Origin: JAWVEV01 sp033856535
GTDB taxonomy: Bacteria > Actinomycetota > Thermoleophilia > Miltoncostaeales > Miltoncostaeaceae
Assembly (NCBI GenBank): GCA_033856535.1
Contig: JAWVEV010000130.1
Coordinates: 1 to 6,324, forward strand
Direction: 5' to 3'
DNA length: 6,324 bases
A model generated the notes under the pieces. The model was given only the letters and a program-made list of their open reading frames with translations. It was not told the DNA's origin and did not search any database. Below, piece after piece: positions 5,773 through 6,324 of this stretch. How positions within the stretch are numbered: position 1 is the first letter of the stretch; each line of letters opens with the position of its first letter. The position numbers and the translations under genes were made by a program.

Positions 5773-6270
5773 ATGCGCTTGCTCTGCCTGGTGCTCGGGC
5801 TGGCGGGGGTTCTCGCGGGCTGTGGCGGGCACGGCGGCGGGGAGCCTGCCGCGCCGGCACCCACCCCCGTCGCGCCGACGCCGGCCGGCTACGCCGCCGC
5901 GATCAACCGTCTCTGCGAGCGCCATCTCGCGGAGGTCGGCCGCCTGACCTCTGAGGCGGTGGACCGCGCGGAGCTGCTCGACCTCAGCCGCCGGGACGCG
6001 ACGGCCGAGGCCATCGCGCTGACGCTGCCGGTCCTGCGCCGCAGCTTCGCGGAGGCGCGGGCGCTCCCGCGGCCGCCCTCCCAGGCGCGCAGGCTCGCGC
6101 TCTTCTGGGCGCGCGCCGACGACTCCGTCGCGCTGCTGCGCCGCGCGGAGCGGGCGCTGAGGGCGGGCGACGACGTGGAGCTCGCGCGCGCCCGCGGCCG
6201 CATCCGGGAGGTCGCGGCCGACACGCGGCCCGTCGCAAAAGCCCTGCACCTGCGATCTTGCCTCGCGTGA
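5773..6270 (+). CDS. Small helical lipoprotein of unknown function, 165 aa
   Basis: The N-terminus is a lipoprotein signal peptide: a short basic start (MR), a hydrophobic stretch, and a lipobox LAGC with the lipidated Cys at residue 17. A Gly-, Ala- and Pro-rich tether (about 18-38) follows. The rest (about 39-165) looks alpha-helical and rich in Ala, Arg, Leu and Glu, with YAAAINRLCERH (40-51) at its start and LHLRSCLA at its end. Cys48 and Cys163, the only cysteines after the lipidated one, could form a disulfide closing a helical bundle. I recognise the general style (Tyr-x-Ala...Cys near the start, Cys near the end) from small actinobacterial lipoproteins of unknown role, but assign no function. 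The ribosome binding site is weak (GGTAGG, 11 bases upstream). Its stop overlaps the next gene's GTG by 4 bases, so the two are probably cotranscribed. Confidence 0.78.
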   Translation: MRLLCLVLGLAGVLAGCGGHGGGEPAAPAPTPVAPTPAGYAAAINRLCERHLAEVGRLTSEAVDRAELLDLSRRDATAEAIALTLPVLRRSFAEARALPRPPSQARRLALFWARADDSVALLRRAERALRAGDDVELARARGRIREVAADTRPVAKALHLRSCLA

Positions 6271-6324
6271 CGCTGCGCCTGTACCGGGCCCCGTTCTCGA
6301 CCAACGTCGAGCGGGTGGCGCTCG
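6267..6324 (+). CDS. N-terminal fragment of a glutathione S-transferase-like (thioredoxin-fold) protein, cut by window edge
   Basis: Reading from the GTG at 6267 gives MTLRLYRAPFSTNVERVAL, after which the window ends. A first beta-strand (LRLY), then a Pro-Phe-Ser turn, then Asn-Val-Glu-Arg-Val starting the first helix is the usual opening of the GST N-terminal thioredoxin-like domain. In that domain the Ser or nearby residues contact the glutathione thiol. Only 19 residues are visible, so the call rests on resemblance. Reaction and substrate cannot be told, and many actinobacteria use other thiols than glutathione. The GTGA overlap with the lipoprotein stop supports the start. No Shine-Dalgarno is evident, and a TTG three codons upstream (6258) is a less likely alternative. 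Confidence 0.6.
   Translation, partial: MTLRLYRAPFSTNVERVAL

Noticed and set aside
3689..5860. 723-codon minus-strand open frame opposite the ftsH-like gene, and a similar one at 1923-3713
   Set aside because: Antisense shadows of biased codons; no recognisable domain or credible ribosome binding site.
1..6324. CRISPR arrays, tRNA or rRNA genes, transposases, attachment sites
   Set aside because: No regularly spaced direct repeats, no tRNA-like cloverleaf or rRNA sequence seen, no transposase or integrase motifs in any frame. Gene spacing and codon style are uniform.

Overview
The window is very GC-rich coding DNA. Codon third positions are almost all G or C and genes are tightly packed, with two ATGA/GTGA stop-start overlaps. 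An actinobacterial-type release-factor homologue (acVLRF1 family), a GC-rich hairpin without a U-tract, and the style of the lipoprotein and FtsH proteins suggest a high-GC Actinomycetota. A deep lineage such as Thermoleophilia/Solirubrobacterales is my best guess, by resemblance only; no marker here proves it.

Layout. On the minus strand, 8-664 encodes an acVLRF1-type peptidyl-tRNA hydrolase. It is divergent from everything else, across a 58-base gap that must hold the promoters and both ribosome binding sites unless they reach into the coding ends. On the plus strand, 723-3722 encodes a 999-residue exported, membrane-anchored protein. In order it has a signal peptide, an Asp-box (BNR/sialidase-like) beta-propeller, an integrin-beta-like von Willebrand factor A domain with MIDAS residues, an EF-hand-type calcium loop, a small beta domain, a Pro/Ala/Gln-rich stalk and a C-terminal transmembrane helix. 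Its stop codon overlaps the start of a 659-residue FtsH-type membrane AAA+ zinc protease (3719-5698). A perfect 11-bp hairpin (5726-5758) separates that gene from a small lipoprotein (5773-6270). The lipoprotein stop overlaps the start of a gene cut by the window edge, whose first 19 residues look like the N-terminus of a glutathione S-transferase/thioredoxin-fold protein.

How they may work together. The strongest functional link is the translationally coupled pair of a large extracytoplasmic adhesion-like protein and a membrane-embedded protease. This could be a surface sensor, client or adaptor working with a dedicated FtsH paralogue. The FtsH has all ATPase and zinc-protease motifs but carries Leu where the pore-loop aromatic is expected, and its only cysteine lies in the Walker A loop. 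The acVLRF1 homologue lacks the glutamine expected in its catalytic loop. I found no mobile element, CRISPR array, tRNA or rRNA.
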